A stretch of DNA of 51,061 bases from an uncultured Lentisphaerota bacterium (GTDB taxonomy: Bacteria > Verrucomicrobiota > Kiritimatiellia > CAIQIC01): NCBI GenBank assembly GCA_903896925.1, contig CAITZM010000040.1, positions 1 to 51,061 on the forward strand, read 5' to 3'. Shown in pieces: positions 7,285 to 13,978 of the stretch (the stretch's first letter is position 1; each line of letters starts with the position of its first letter). Made by a program: the position numbers and the translations under genes. The notes under the pieces are model-generated. The model saw nothing but the letters and a program-made list of their open reading frames with translations, ran no database searches and was not told the DNA's origin.

Positions 7285-9513
7285 CTACGGATTTGGAGCT
7301 GCTTGGCTCTGCGCGACACGCTCGAGCGCGCCGGCGAGGAAGACCAGCGGATAAAGACGCTCGAAATACCAGAGCTTGGCAAAGTAGAGGCCGATCGGTG
7401 CCGATGGCGTGACGCGGCCGCCGTCAGTCGCTCTGATCAGCCAGTCCACGCCGCGCTCAACGGCCGACTCTGCGCCCGCCACGCCTGCCAGCGCGCCAAC
7501 CGCCAGCGCCGTTTCCTCAATGGATCCGTTGCCTTGGACACGAGACATAGGACCCGAGACGCGAGACTCCGCTTCTTCACTTCGATGTTGAATGTTCGAT
7601 GTTCGGTGTTCGATGTTCATGGCGCCTGCCCAGCTGCCGTCGGGGTTTTGCGCGGCCAGCAGCCACGCCGCGCCGCGCGCCGCCAGTGTCGCCGCCAGCG
7701 GATCGTGCAGCGCTTGCAGCCCGAGCAGAACCTGAGCCGTGCCGTAGGTCGGGTTCTCTTCGCCCGGCGCATGCTGGTTGCCGAACCACAGCGGCGACCA
7801 GGCGCCCCCGGCGCGCTGGGCTTTGGCCAGGTAGCGGAGGGCGCGCTTCGTTGCGCGATCCGTCCGCGCTTGTAGCGCCGGAGGGAGTTCATCGCGCCAC
7901 GCGGCGAAGGCGCGTAGCGCGTGCGCCGTCAGGTCCGGCGCGCTGCGGTCGAACGGCAGCGCGCCCCAGCCGCGGCAGAACGTCGGTATGCCGCCATCGC
8001 CGTTCTGCAAATCCAGCAGCCACTGAATTCCAGCATTAACCACAGAGGTCACGGAGGCGGAAGGAGGGCACAGAGGTTTTTCCCCTCTGTGACCTCGGTC
8101 TTCCTCTGCGCCCTCTGCGGTTAACTTCTTCAGCGCGAGCAGCGCGCCGGCGGTGTCGTCGGCATCGGGGACGCCGCCGGGCAGGTCGGTCCACGACCAA
8201 CCGCCGGGCGCGGCGTGGGTGAACGGGTGCTCGACGCGGTATTGTTGCGCGATCAACCAGTCTTTGACGGCAGCAGGTAGGGGCGCAGTCTTGCTGCGCC
8301 CTGTGTGCGTTGCGTTCGTGGCAGGCGCCGGGCGCAGCAAGTCTGCGCCCCTACCTGAAAAGTCTTCACCTCCGTGCCCTCTCTGCTCCTCCGTGCCCTC
8401 TGTGGTGAATTCTTCAAAATTATTCCCCAGCGCGTTGACCGCCAGCGTGGTCAGCCACGTGGCGAGGTTGGTGTCGATCGGCCAGCTGCCGTCGGCACGC
8501 GCGGAGGCGGTCAGGAACCGTATGCCCCTGGCCGCCACCGGATGTGCGCCGAGGCCCATGCCGGCGAGCGACATGACGACGAAGCTCGTCAGCGGCGCCG
8601 CCTCCAGGAAGCCGCCGTTCGCGGGTTGGATTTTTCCCAGCACGCGCAGCGAGGCCGCCCGCGCGCCATTGCGCACCGCGCGCGTCAGCGGGTTGCGCGG
8701 CGGCAGATGATGGTGACGCACCTGGCCGATGGCGATCAGCGCGGGCAGGGCATAGCTGACCACCGGCAGCCGCAGCCACCGGAACAGCTGATGCGGCAGC
8801 ACCGCCAACTCGAACGGCAGCGGCAACACATCGGCCCACGAAATTTTCCCCGCCAGCGCGCAGGCCGTCAGGATGGGCACGGAAAAAGTGCGATCCTTCC
8901 CATAGCGCGCAACAATCGCAGCGACCAGCGCCGGAGGCGCGATGGAAGATGGCGGATGGGGAATGGTGGATGGTGGAGAAGCAATGGTTGATGGAGAATG
9001 GTGGATGGAGGATGACGGAGAGTTCGATGCGGAACGCCCAAGATGGGCGGGTTGCTGTTCGGCGGCCGGCGGTTCGATGTTGAGTGTTCGATGTTCGGTG
9101 TTCGATGTTTGCTCCGGGATGTTCGGTGTTCGATGTTCGCTATCATCCTTCTGACAACTGACCACTGACGACTGACTGCTGACGGCATTCATCAACCACT
9201 GCTCGGCTTGGGGACATGGTTCATTCATCACCCCGTGTGCTGCCCAGGCGAGGGCCGTGGTGCTGATGTTGCTCTTGCTGAGGACGGTATCACCCCAGCC
9301 GCCGTCGGGGTTGGCGTGGGTGCGGAGCCAGTCGAGCCCGCGGCGGAGCAGCGGGGCGTGTCCGGCGCGGTCCACCAGCGCGAGCGCGAGCACCGCCGTC
9401 GCCGTCGAAAGCGCGCTCGATGAGAGCTCGCCCTCCCAATGTTCGTGCGGACCGCGTTCCGCGAGCAGCCGCTCGCGGACGCGCCCCAACGTTTTCTGGA
9501 AGGCCGGATGCAT
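7285..9513 (-). CDS. Class II terpene cyclase (squalene-hopene cyclase-like) carrying repeat insertions
   Basis: The frame opens at 9660, but the first 49 codons are dispersed-repeat DNA. The ATG at 9513 starts cyclase-like sequence (MHPAFQKTLGRVRERLL) and is preferred, giving 742 residues. QW-type repeats (NPDGGWGDT, NPDGSWAG, NGDGGIPTF) and a DADD motif near residue 449, matching the DxDD catalytic acid of class II cyclases, support cyclisation of a polyprene such as squalene. FGNQHAPGEENPTYGTAQVLLGL resembles the late conserved block. Four stretches of repeat-derived sequence interrupt the fold in frame (plus-strand positions about 8938-9185, 8274-8424, 8033-8128 and 7528-7625). The frame is open throughout, so it may be functional with loop insertions. 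Neighbours are isoprenoid genes. Confidence 0.8.
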   Translation of the reverse strand: MHPAFQKTLGRVRERLLAERGPHEHWEGELSSSALSTATAVLALALVDRAGHAPLLRRGLDWLRTHANPDGGWGDTVLSKSNISTTALAWAAHGVMNEPCPQAEQWLMNAVSSQSSVVSCQKDDSEHRTPNIPEQTSNTEHRTLNIEPPAAEQQPAHLGRSASNSPSSSIHHSPSTIASPPSTIPHPPSSIAPPALVAAIVARYGKDRTFSVPILTACALAGKISWADVLPLPFELAVLPHQLFRWLRLPVVSYALPALIAIGQVRHHHLPPRNPLTRAVRNGARAASLRVLGKIQPANGGFLEAAPLTSFVVMSLAGMGLGAHPVAARGIRFLTASARADGSWPIDTNLATWLTTLAVNALGNNFEEFTTEGTEEQRGHGGEDFSGRGADLLRPAPATNATHTGRSKTAPLPAAVKDWLIAQQYRVEHPFTHAAPGGWSWTDLPGGVPDADDTAGALLALKKLTAEGAEEDRGHRGEKPLCPPSASVTSVVNAGIQWLLDLQNGDGGIPTFCRGWGALPFDRSAPDLTAHALRAFAAWRDELPPALQARTDRATKRALRYLAKAQRAGGAWSPLWFGNQHAPGEENPTYGTAQVLLGLQALHDPLAATLAARGAAWLLAAQNPDGSWAGAMNIEHRTSNIQHRSEEAESRVSGPMSRVQGNGSIEETALAVGALAGVAGAESAVERGVDWLIRATDGGRVTPSAPIGLYFAKLWYFERLYPLVFLAGALERVAQSQAAPNP
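7537..7619. repeat. Heptanucleotide arrays inside the cyclase gene (GACNCGA, then GATGTTC)
   Basis: Five tandem 7-mers of the form GACNCGA occupy 7537-7571. From 7581 to 7619 there is a run of GATGTTC words (GAACATC on the coding strand). Both are read in frame in the cyclase, the second giving the peptide NIEHRTSNIQHR. The repeat unit is 7 nt, so translation runs through all phases. Confidence 0.9.
8036..8124. repeat. 89-nt imperfect inverted repeat of ACAGAGG words inside the cyclase gene
   Basis: The element begins TTAACCACAGAGG and ends with CCTCTGCGGTTAA. The two arms of about 41 nt are imperfect reverse complements around a short T/C loop. The unit is a 9-mer of the type CACAGAGGG. It is translated in frame in the cyclase (TAEGAEEDRGHRGEK). 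A shorter one-armed copy lies at 9530-9567. Confidence 0.85.
8277..8418. repeat. Composite repeat inside the cyclase gene: 25-bp inverted repeat plus ACAGAGG words
   Basis: The arms 8277-8301 and 8330-8354 (starting GTAGGGGCGCAG) are reverse complements with one mismatch in 25, around a 28-nt loop. ACAGAGG-family words follow to about 8418. In the coding direction this gives TTEGTEEQRGHGGED and then GRGADLLRPAPATNATHTG, with no stop. Confidence 0.88.
8941..9182. repeat. Three adjoining heptanucleotide arrays inside the cyclase gene
   Basis: From 8941 to about 9022 the sequence is a run of ATGGNNG 7-mers. From 9067 to 9137 it is GATGTTC-type 7-mers in two blocks. From about 9150 to 9182 it is CAGTNGT-type 7-mers. 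In the coding direction they encode low-complexity peptides such as HHSPSTIASPPST, EHRTPNI and SSQSSVVS. Together they form the largest insertion in the cyclase. Confidence 0.9.
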
Positions 9514-9708
9514 GCGGCGGAATTTAACCACAGAGGGCACAGGGGGCACAGAGGAAAGAAGGGAAGCAGCGATCTGATGGTGCTGACGTTTCAGGCTAAC
9601 TGGGAGCGGCGGCATTCCTGCCGCCGCAAGACCGACGACTGAGGGATGACGAGACGTCACCCTCCCAGCTAGAATCCGGAGAGGAACAAGGCTTGTAGCA
9701 AGGCCGCA
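9514..9708. repeat. Repeat-filled spacer upstream of the cyclase
   Basis: The spacer contains an ACAGAGG-word array (9530-9567) and a GC-rich hairpin (GCGGCGGCA, TTCC, TGCCGCCGC, about 9605-9627). It keeps the cyclase frame open up to 9660, which gives a false N-terminal extension. No gene is seen. Confidence 0.7.
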
Positions 9709-9962
9709 TCACGACTGCTTCATGTGCTGGAGCGCGTAGGCGTCGAGGAGGTTGCGTACCATCCGCTGGTAGGCGGTGTGGTGTTTCTCGGCCTGCGCCT
9801 TGAAGAAATCGAGGCTCGCACGGCTCAACGCGATGGTGATCTTCACCTTCTCGCCTGCTGTGCCAGCTGAGCCGGGCTGGGCAGGAAATCCTGCACCACC
9901 CGCACCGCGCCCAGACCCTCATCCGTGTATCTGATTTTCTTTTTCAAGAGAAGCTTCGCCAT
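9709..9962 (-). pseudogene. Frameshifted CopG-like (RHH) antitoxin or regulator gene
   Basis: The ATG at 9962 begins MAKLLLKKKIRYTDEGLGAV and continues through VVQDFLPSPAQLAQ, then stops. One frame over, the sequence resumes as KVKITIALSRASLDFF...KHHTAYQRMVRNLLDAY to a TGA at 9709. Together the halves match the common layout of CopG/BrnA-type antitoxins: a DFLP(S/R)P linker followed by an RHH core. The total length of 254 nt is one base short of a multiple of 3, so a single deletion explains it. This may be a real pseudogene or a sequencing error. No intact toxin partner is seen nearby. Confidence 0.7.
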
Positions 9963-10071
9963 GAAACGAACCCAGCATGTGCCATGTAAAAACAATACGA
10001 TTAAATGTACTCACAGAGTGCTGCCGGCAACCGTTCGTGAATACTTAGCAGAGTTTATCGGAAAGCTGCGA

Positions 10072-11175
10072 TCACGCCAGATGTCCCAACGCCAGCAGCG
10101 CGTAGAAGGTGTATTCCACGTCGAGCGCGTCGTCGGCCCAGTGGCCGTGGAAGCCGCCGGCGTTGTCCCAGAGCGAATCCACGAAGTTGAGACACGGCTC
10201 CTTGATGGCGTCGAGCGGGGTGCCGAGTGCAGTCAGCGCGTGGAGAGCGACGGCGGTGGAGAGCAGGTCGGGCAGCGGGGTCTGGGGCGTGGCGCAGAAG
10301 CCGCCGCGTGACTGACATCGCGCCAGCAGCCACGGCGCGACTTCCTGAGGCACCGGTGCACCCAGTTCGCACAACACCGACACGACCGCAGCCGTCGCCG
10401 TGGTCGAGCCGAGCGGCAGGCCGGGCTCGTTGGAATAAGCGCCGTCGGCGGAGCGGAACTGTTCCATGAATCGGAGCACTCGGCGGGAGCCGAATGATTT
10501 ATGATTTATGATTAAAGATTTATGATTTTCGGTAGTGGAGTCGTTCAGCTTCACGGCCAGGACAGCCGTGCCACTCGGCTCCGATTCCCTGACTTCCTTA
10601 TTCCCACATTCGTCCGCTTCCTTTGCGCCTTTGGTTTGCTCTTTGCGACTTTGCGTTGATAAGAAATTCATCGGAGCAACCAGCGCCAGCGCGGTTTTCC
10701 AAGCCTTGGAAAATATGCCACCGGGAGCTTCCAGGGTTTGCAACGCCTCACCGCCGAGGAGGCAGGCGTAGGCGGTGGAGTGGGGCGCGGCGGGGGTCGG
10801 GGCGAAGCCGCCGTCCTGGGCGCGGAAGGTAAGCAGTTTTTTCAACAGCGCCTGGCGCGTGGCGGGGGCCAGTTTTCCTGGCAGCGCGGACCAGCAACGG
10901 GCGAGGCAGGTCAGGTGGACGAAATCCAGACTCTCGCCAGCGCCGAGGGAGCGCAGAAAGCTTTCCAGCGTCGCGAGGTCGGGGGTTTCCCCGAAGGCGT
11001 CGAGCGCGTCGAGGCCGAAGACGGTATAGTAGAGGTCGCTGCGGCCGGCGCGGTCCTGAAAGCCGCCGTCGGGATTCTGGCGGCTGCGGAGGAAGGCGCG
11101 GACGAGTGCGGCGGACTCACCCAGCTGCCGCGGCGCCCGGCGCGCGGCCTGCCGCATCGCGAGTTTCAAACTCAT
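10072..11175 (-). CDS. Prenyltransferase beta-subunit-like repeat protein (terpenoid cyclase/PTase fold)
   Basis: Starting at the ATG at 11175 (MSLKLAMRQAARRAP) the protein has 367 residues. Repeats of the protein-prenyltransferase beta type are clear: NPDGGFQDRAGRSDLYYTVFG, AQDGGFAPTPAAPHSTAYA, SADGAYSNEPG, CQSRGGFCATPQTPLPDLLST and WDNAGGFHGHWADD, the last near the C-terminus. It could cyclise or transfer a polyprenyl group made by the synthase upstream. Its start lies 59 nt inside the 3' end of that synthase gene, suggesting translational coupling. Residues about 150-230 are dispersed-repeat DNA read in frame. No classical zinc-ligand set was confirmed, so the activity is uncertain. Confidence 0.75.
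   Translation of the reverse strand: MSLKLAMRQAARRAPRQLGESAALVRAFLRSRQNPDGGFQDRAGRSDLYYTVFGLDALDAFGETPDLATLESFLRSLGAGESLDFVHLTCLARCWSALPGKLAPATRQALLKKLLTFRAQDGGFAPTPAAPHSTAYACLLGGEALQTLEAPGGIFSKAWKTALALVAPMNFLSTQSRKEQTKGAKEADECGNKEVRESEPSGTAVLAVKLNDSTTENHKSLIINHKSFGSRRVLRFMEQFRSADGAYSNEPGLPLGSTTATAAVVSVLCELGAPVPQEVAPWLLARCQSRGGFCATPQTPLPDLLSTAVALHALTALGTPLDAIKEPCLNFVDSLWDNAGGFHGHWADDALDVEYTFYALLALGHLA
10477..10720. repeat. Composite repeat insertion inside the prenyltransferase-like gene
   Basis: In order, the segment holds a hairpin (ACTCGGC, GGGA, GCCGAATG), an ATGATTT heptamer array (about 10496-10534), a short ACGGCCAG/CTGGCCGT-type dyad, a CTTTGCG-word array (about 10617-10660) and the perfect 19-nt palindrome TTTTCCAAGCCTTGGAAAA (10695-10713). 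All of it is translated without a stop in the prenyltransferase frame. This is the same repeat vocabulary as the intergenic regions. Confidence 0.85.
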
Positions 11176-12847
11176 GGCACCAGCCTTTGATTTCCACATC
11201 GTTGAAGATCTTCCCGATGACGCGGCGGAGCAGCCCCTTGAGGTTGGCGTTGCCGAGGTCGCGCAGCGCGCGGATGGCGGCCTCCTTGTGGGTCGCGAGG
11301 AGCTGGTGGGCGCGCTCGTCGGCCTGCAGCTCGGCGAAGCGCGCCTGGAGCTGCGCGGCGTTGAGGCCGGCGGGCGGCTGGCGGTGCCAGAGCGCGTCGA
11401 GCAGCGTCTGCTGGCCGCCGCGGGCGCGCTCGAAAGCGAGGGCGAGCAGCAGGCTCGGGCGCAGCCCCTGCAGATCGTTGGACTCGGCGGCGGCGCCGAA
11501 ATCTTCCAGATCGTCGCGAATCTGGTAGGCGATGCCGAGCGCCTCGCTGTAGGCGCCGAGCGCGACGCTGATGGCCGCGTAGTCGCCGCCGGAGCAGAGC
11601 GCACCGAGGCGCAGGGCGACCTCGAAGGCGGGCGCGGTCTTTTCGCGGAAGATGTCGAGCACCTGCGCGGGCGTCAGCGGCGCGGGCGTGCGCGCCCACG
11701 CGAGTTCGCGGCCCTGGCCGCGGCAGAGGCGGCGGTGACCGGCGACGGCGACGCGCAGCAGCTCGTCCTTGACCGCCGGGGCCAGCGGGCATTCCTGGAT
11801 CATGCGATAGCCTTCGCCGATCAGGTAGTCGCCGACGTTCAGCGCGACGGGCACGCCGTACTGCGCGTGCATGGTCTTGGCGCCGTAGCGCGTCTCGTCG
11901 CCATCCTCGATGTCGTCGTGGATCAGCGAGGCCTTGTGGAAACATTCGACGGAGATGGCGAGCTTGCGGATGGCCGCGGGCAGCGCGGCACCGGGCTCGG
12001 CGCGCAGGGCCTGGAAGGCCGATACGGCGAGGAACGGGCGCCAGCGCTTGCCGGCGCGCGCCAGCCACTCGCGGGCGAGCTGCTCGGTGTCGCCCTCGGC
12101 CGCGCCCATGTGGGCTTCCAGCGCGGCGGGCGTGAACCATGTCTCCACCTCGCGCTGCAGCGCGGTCAGGTCGAGGCGCCGCGTCTGGTCGGCGCTGGTC
12201 AGGTGGATCGCGTCCCGGACCCAGTCGAGGTCCACGCTGGTGTTGGCGCAGTCGCACTGCAGCAGCGGGATGGCGAGGCCGGGGATCGCCGCGGACTCCA
12301 TGTAGGGGAAGGCGCGCTCGAGCACGTTGAGGCACGAGACGCCGACGATCGCATCCACGCGGCCGGTCTGGATCAGCTGCATCACGACGCCCGCGCCCTC
12401 GGCGACGAGCACCGCGTAGCCGAGCCGCTCCGCCTCGCCCTGCAGGTCGTGGATCGAGCAGCCGCCGCACTGCTGGCAGAGCAGGCCGAACTCGTCAAGG
12501 GGGGCGGAGCAGACCTCCTGCTTGCGCAGGCACTTGGGCAGGAGGAGCAGGCGGCGCTCGTAGGGCACGGCGGCGAGCGCCTCGCGCCAGAGTTCGTTGT
12601 TGATCAGGATGGCGATGTAGTCGCGGTAGATGGGCGCGACCTGGGTCAGCTCGATCACCTTGTCGGCCAGCTGGAGCAGTTCGCGGACGGGCAGCGGCGG
12701 CACCGGCGCCCATTCCTTGACGAAGCCGCGGATGAACTGGGCGAACAGCTCGCGCTCGGCGCGGGTCTGCGGAATCTTCTCGTACGGAGGGCGGAAGTGC
12801 GGGGGAGCGACGGGGCTGACGGCGCTGGCTTTCGGCGATTCGCTCAT
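11117..12847 (-). CDS. DUF116-polyprenyl diphosphate synthase fusion
   Basis: The 576-residue protein has two parts. Residues about 40-240 match DUF116: a Cys-rich block (C106, C113, C124, C127, C130, in CLRKQEVCSA and LCQQCGGCSIHDL) suggests a metal or Fe-S site. From about 245 a trans-isoprenyl diphosphate synthase follows, with first Asp-rich motif HDDIEDGDETRYG (about 310-322) and second motif IRDDLEDF. It should condense isopentenyl units into a prenyl diphosphate. The start overlaps the ferredoxin stop by 4 nt (ATGA), and the 3' end overlaps the prenyltransferase-like gene. Fusion to DUF116 is unusual and hints at a redox-linked step. Confidence 0.85.
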   Translation of the reverse strand: MSESPKASAVSPVAPPHFRPPYEKIPQTRAERELFAQFIRGFVKEWAPVPPLPVRELLQLADKVIELTQVAPIYRDYIAILINNELWREALAAVPYERRLLLLPKCLRKQEVCSAPLDEFGLLCQQCGGCSIHDLQGEAERLGYAVLVAEGAGVVMQLIQTGRVDAIVGVSCLNVLERAFPYMESAAIPGLAIPLLQCDCANTSVDLDWVRDAIHLTSADQTRRLDLTALQREVETWFTPAALEAHMGAAEGDTEQLAREWLARAGKRWRPFLAVSAFQALRAEPGAALPAAIRKLAISVECFHKASLIHDDIEDGDETRYGAKTMHAQYGVPVALNVGDYLIGEGYRMIQECPLAPAVKDELLRVAVAGHRRLCRGQGRELAWARTPAPLTPAQVLDIFREKTAPAFEVALRLGALCSGGDYAAISVALGAYSEALGIAYQIRDDLEDFGAAAESNDLQGLRPSLLLALAFERARGGQQTLLDALWHRQPPAGLNAAQLQARFAELQADERAHQLLATHKEAAIRALRDLGNANLKGLLRRVIGKIFNDVEIKGWCHEFETRDAAGRAPGAAAAG

Positions 12848-13716
12848 GACGTTTTTTCCCGCTCACCACCCGGCACACCGCCGGGCCGGGACAAAGAGTG
12901 CAGAACTTCCGGCGGAATGTCCAGATCACGCTGCAACTGCTCCAGACATTTCCGCCGCTCTTCCTGCGCCTGCGCGGCATCGCGGTCCGGCGCGAACCGC
13001 GGCGCGGTGCAGGCGCAGCGCGAGCGCAGCGTTTTATAGATGTCGCCGCCCAGCAGCGCCGAGACATCCACCTTGACCGGTTCGCGGGCGGCATCGGCCG
13101 CGGTGACCTCGCCGCCGTTGATCGGTTCCTGTTTGTAGCGCGGGAAGATGATCGCCAGCTCCGGGCAGACGCGCGCGCAGGCGGGGCAGTCGGGTTTGCA
13201 GTTTCCGGGCTGCTGCACGGCCAGCCGGCCGTCGGCGTCCTTGCCGTAGACGCCGAAGAGGCAGAAGCTGCGGCATTGCATGCAGTGCGTACAGCGCGCG
13301 AAATCCACCACCGGAAACCAGACCGGCTTGGTTTCGGCCTGAGCGTCCAGTTCGGTGGCGAGCTGCGCGGCATCGCGAGCACCACCGGCTGAGGGTGGCA
13401 GCGCGGCAAGAATTTCTTCCGCCGGCCGCGCGCGCAGGTCGAGGAGCTTCACGCCGTCCTCGCGCAGCGGCGCGCCCGCGGCGGCGAAGAGGCCGCGCAC
13501 CGCCCGGGCGTGACAGGCGATGACGATCAGCTCCGAGGCGCGCGCCAGTTTTTGCAGGAGCACATCGCGTCGCATCGCCAGCGCACACAGGTCGGGCACG
13601 GCCTCGAAGTCGGCGCCGGATAAACACAGCCTGTCGAGCACGACCCGGCGGCCCTCATCCGAAAGCAGACGGGCCTGGGCGCAGTGGCAGTAAAGAATAT
13701 GGGGCTGGGTGCTCAT
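12844..13716 (-). CDS. Two-cluster 4Fe-4S ferredoxin-like protein
   Basis: This 290-residue cytoplasmic protein has an N-terminal region with CHCAQ near residue 10. A ferredoxin domain follows with two Cys sets: C142, C145, C148, C152 (RCTHCMQCRSFC) and C173, C177, C180, C184 (CKPDCPACARVCP). These should bind two 4Fe-4S clusters. The C-terminal 90 residues are charged and hold further Cys (RSRCACTAPRF). It is first in the isoprenoid operon and overlaps the DUF116-synthase gene by 4 nt, so it probably supplies electrons to a partner there, DUF116 being the obvious candidate. The electron donor is unknown. Confidence 0.85.
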   Translation of the reverse strand: MSTQPHILYCHCAQARLLSDEGRRVVLDRLCLSGADFEAVPDLCALAMRRDVLLQKLARASELIVIACHARAVRGLFAAAGAPLREDGVKLLDLRARPAEEILAALPPSAGGARDAAQLATELDAQAETKPVWFPVVDFARCTHCMQCRSFCLFGVYGKDADGRLAVQQPGNCKPDCPACARVCPELAIIFPRYKQEPINGGEVTAADAAREPVKVDVSALLGGDIYKTLRSRCACTAPRFAPDRDAAQAQEERRKCLEQLQRDLDIPPEVLHSLSRPGGVPGGEREKTS

Positions 13717-13978
13717 AGATGGAGTGAAGTGCAGAGCGGAACATCGGGATGAAGAAAGCTGGGAGTGAAGGAGTACTGGCGCACTGGAGTGATGGAAAGA
13801 ATATTAGCTCTTGTGGGCAGGAGCTCCTGCTCCCGCTGGGGCGAAGGCGAAGTGCCGCGGGAGCAGGAGCTCCCGCCCACAAATCCGCTGCTGTCGCGGC
13901 GGACTGTGTCCGCCGCCGGCGATCCGCTTGTCCCGGCAAAGTGCTTGGACGAATTCCGCTGCGCTGAATGTCCCGTCA
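13717..13978. repeat. Repeat-rich spacer with a 24-bp inverted repeat
   Basis: The arms 13813-13836 and 13857-13880 (GTGGGCAGGAGCTCCTGCTC against GAGCAGGAGCTCCCGCCCAC) pair with one mismatch around a 20-nt loop. A second hairpin, CGGCGGAC/TGT/GTCCGCCG, follows near 13900-13918. Degenerate words of the type GGAGTAC/TGGAGTG occupy about 13766-13800. No gene is seen. The spacer separates the isoprenoid and PadR operons. Confidence 0.8.

Noticed and set aside
8941..9182. CRISPR array
   Set aside because: The repeats are 7-nt degenerate words in direct tandem without unique spacers of constant length, and no cas genes are present.
9514..9660. N-terminal extension of the cyclase
   Set aside because: The 49 extra residues are translated repeat DNA (a GC-rich hairpin and ACAGAGG words). 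Cyclase similarity begins at the ATG at 9513.
9596..9922. 108-codon minus frame upstream of the cyclase
   Set aside because: It is the third, uninformative frame over the frameshifted CopG-type gene. The protein signal is in the other two frames.
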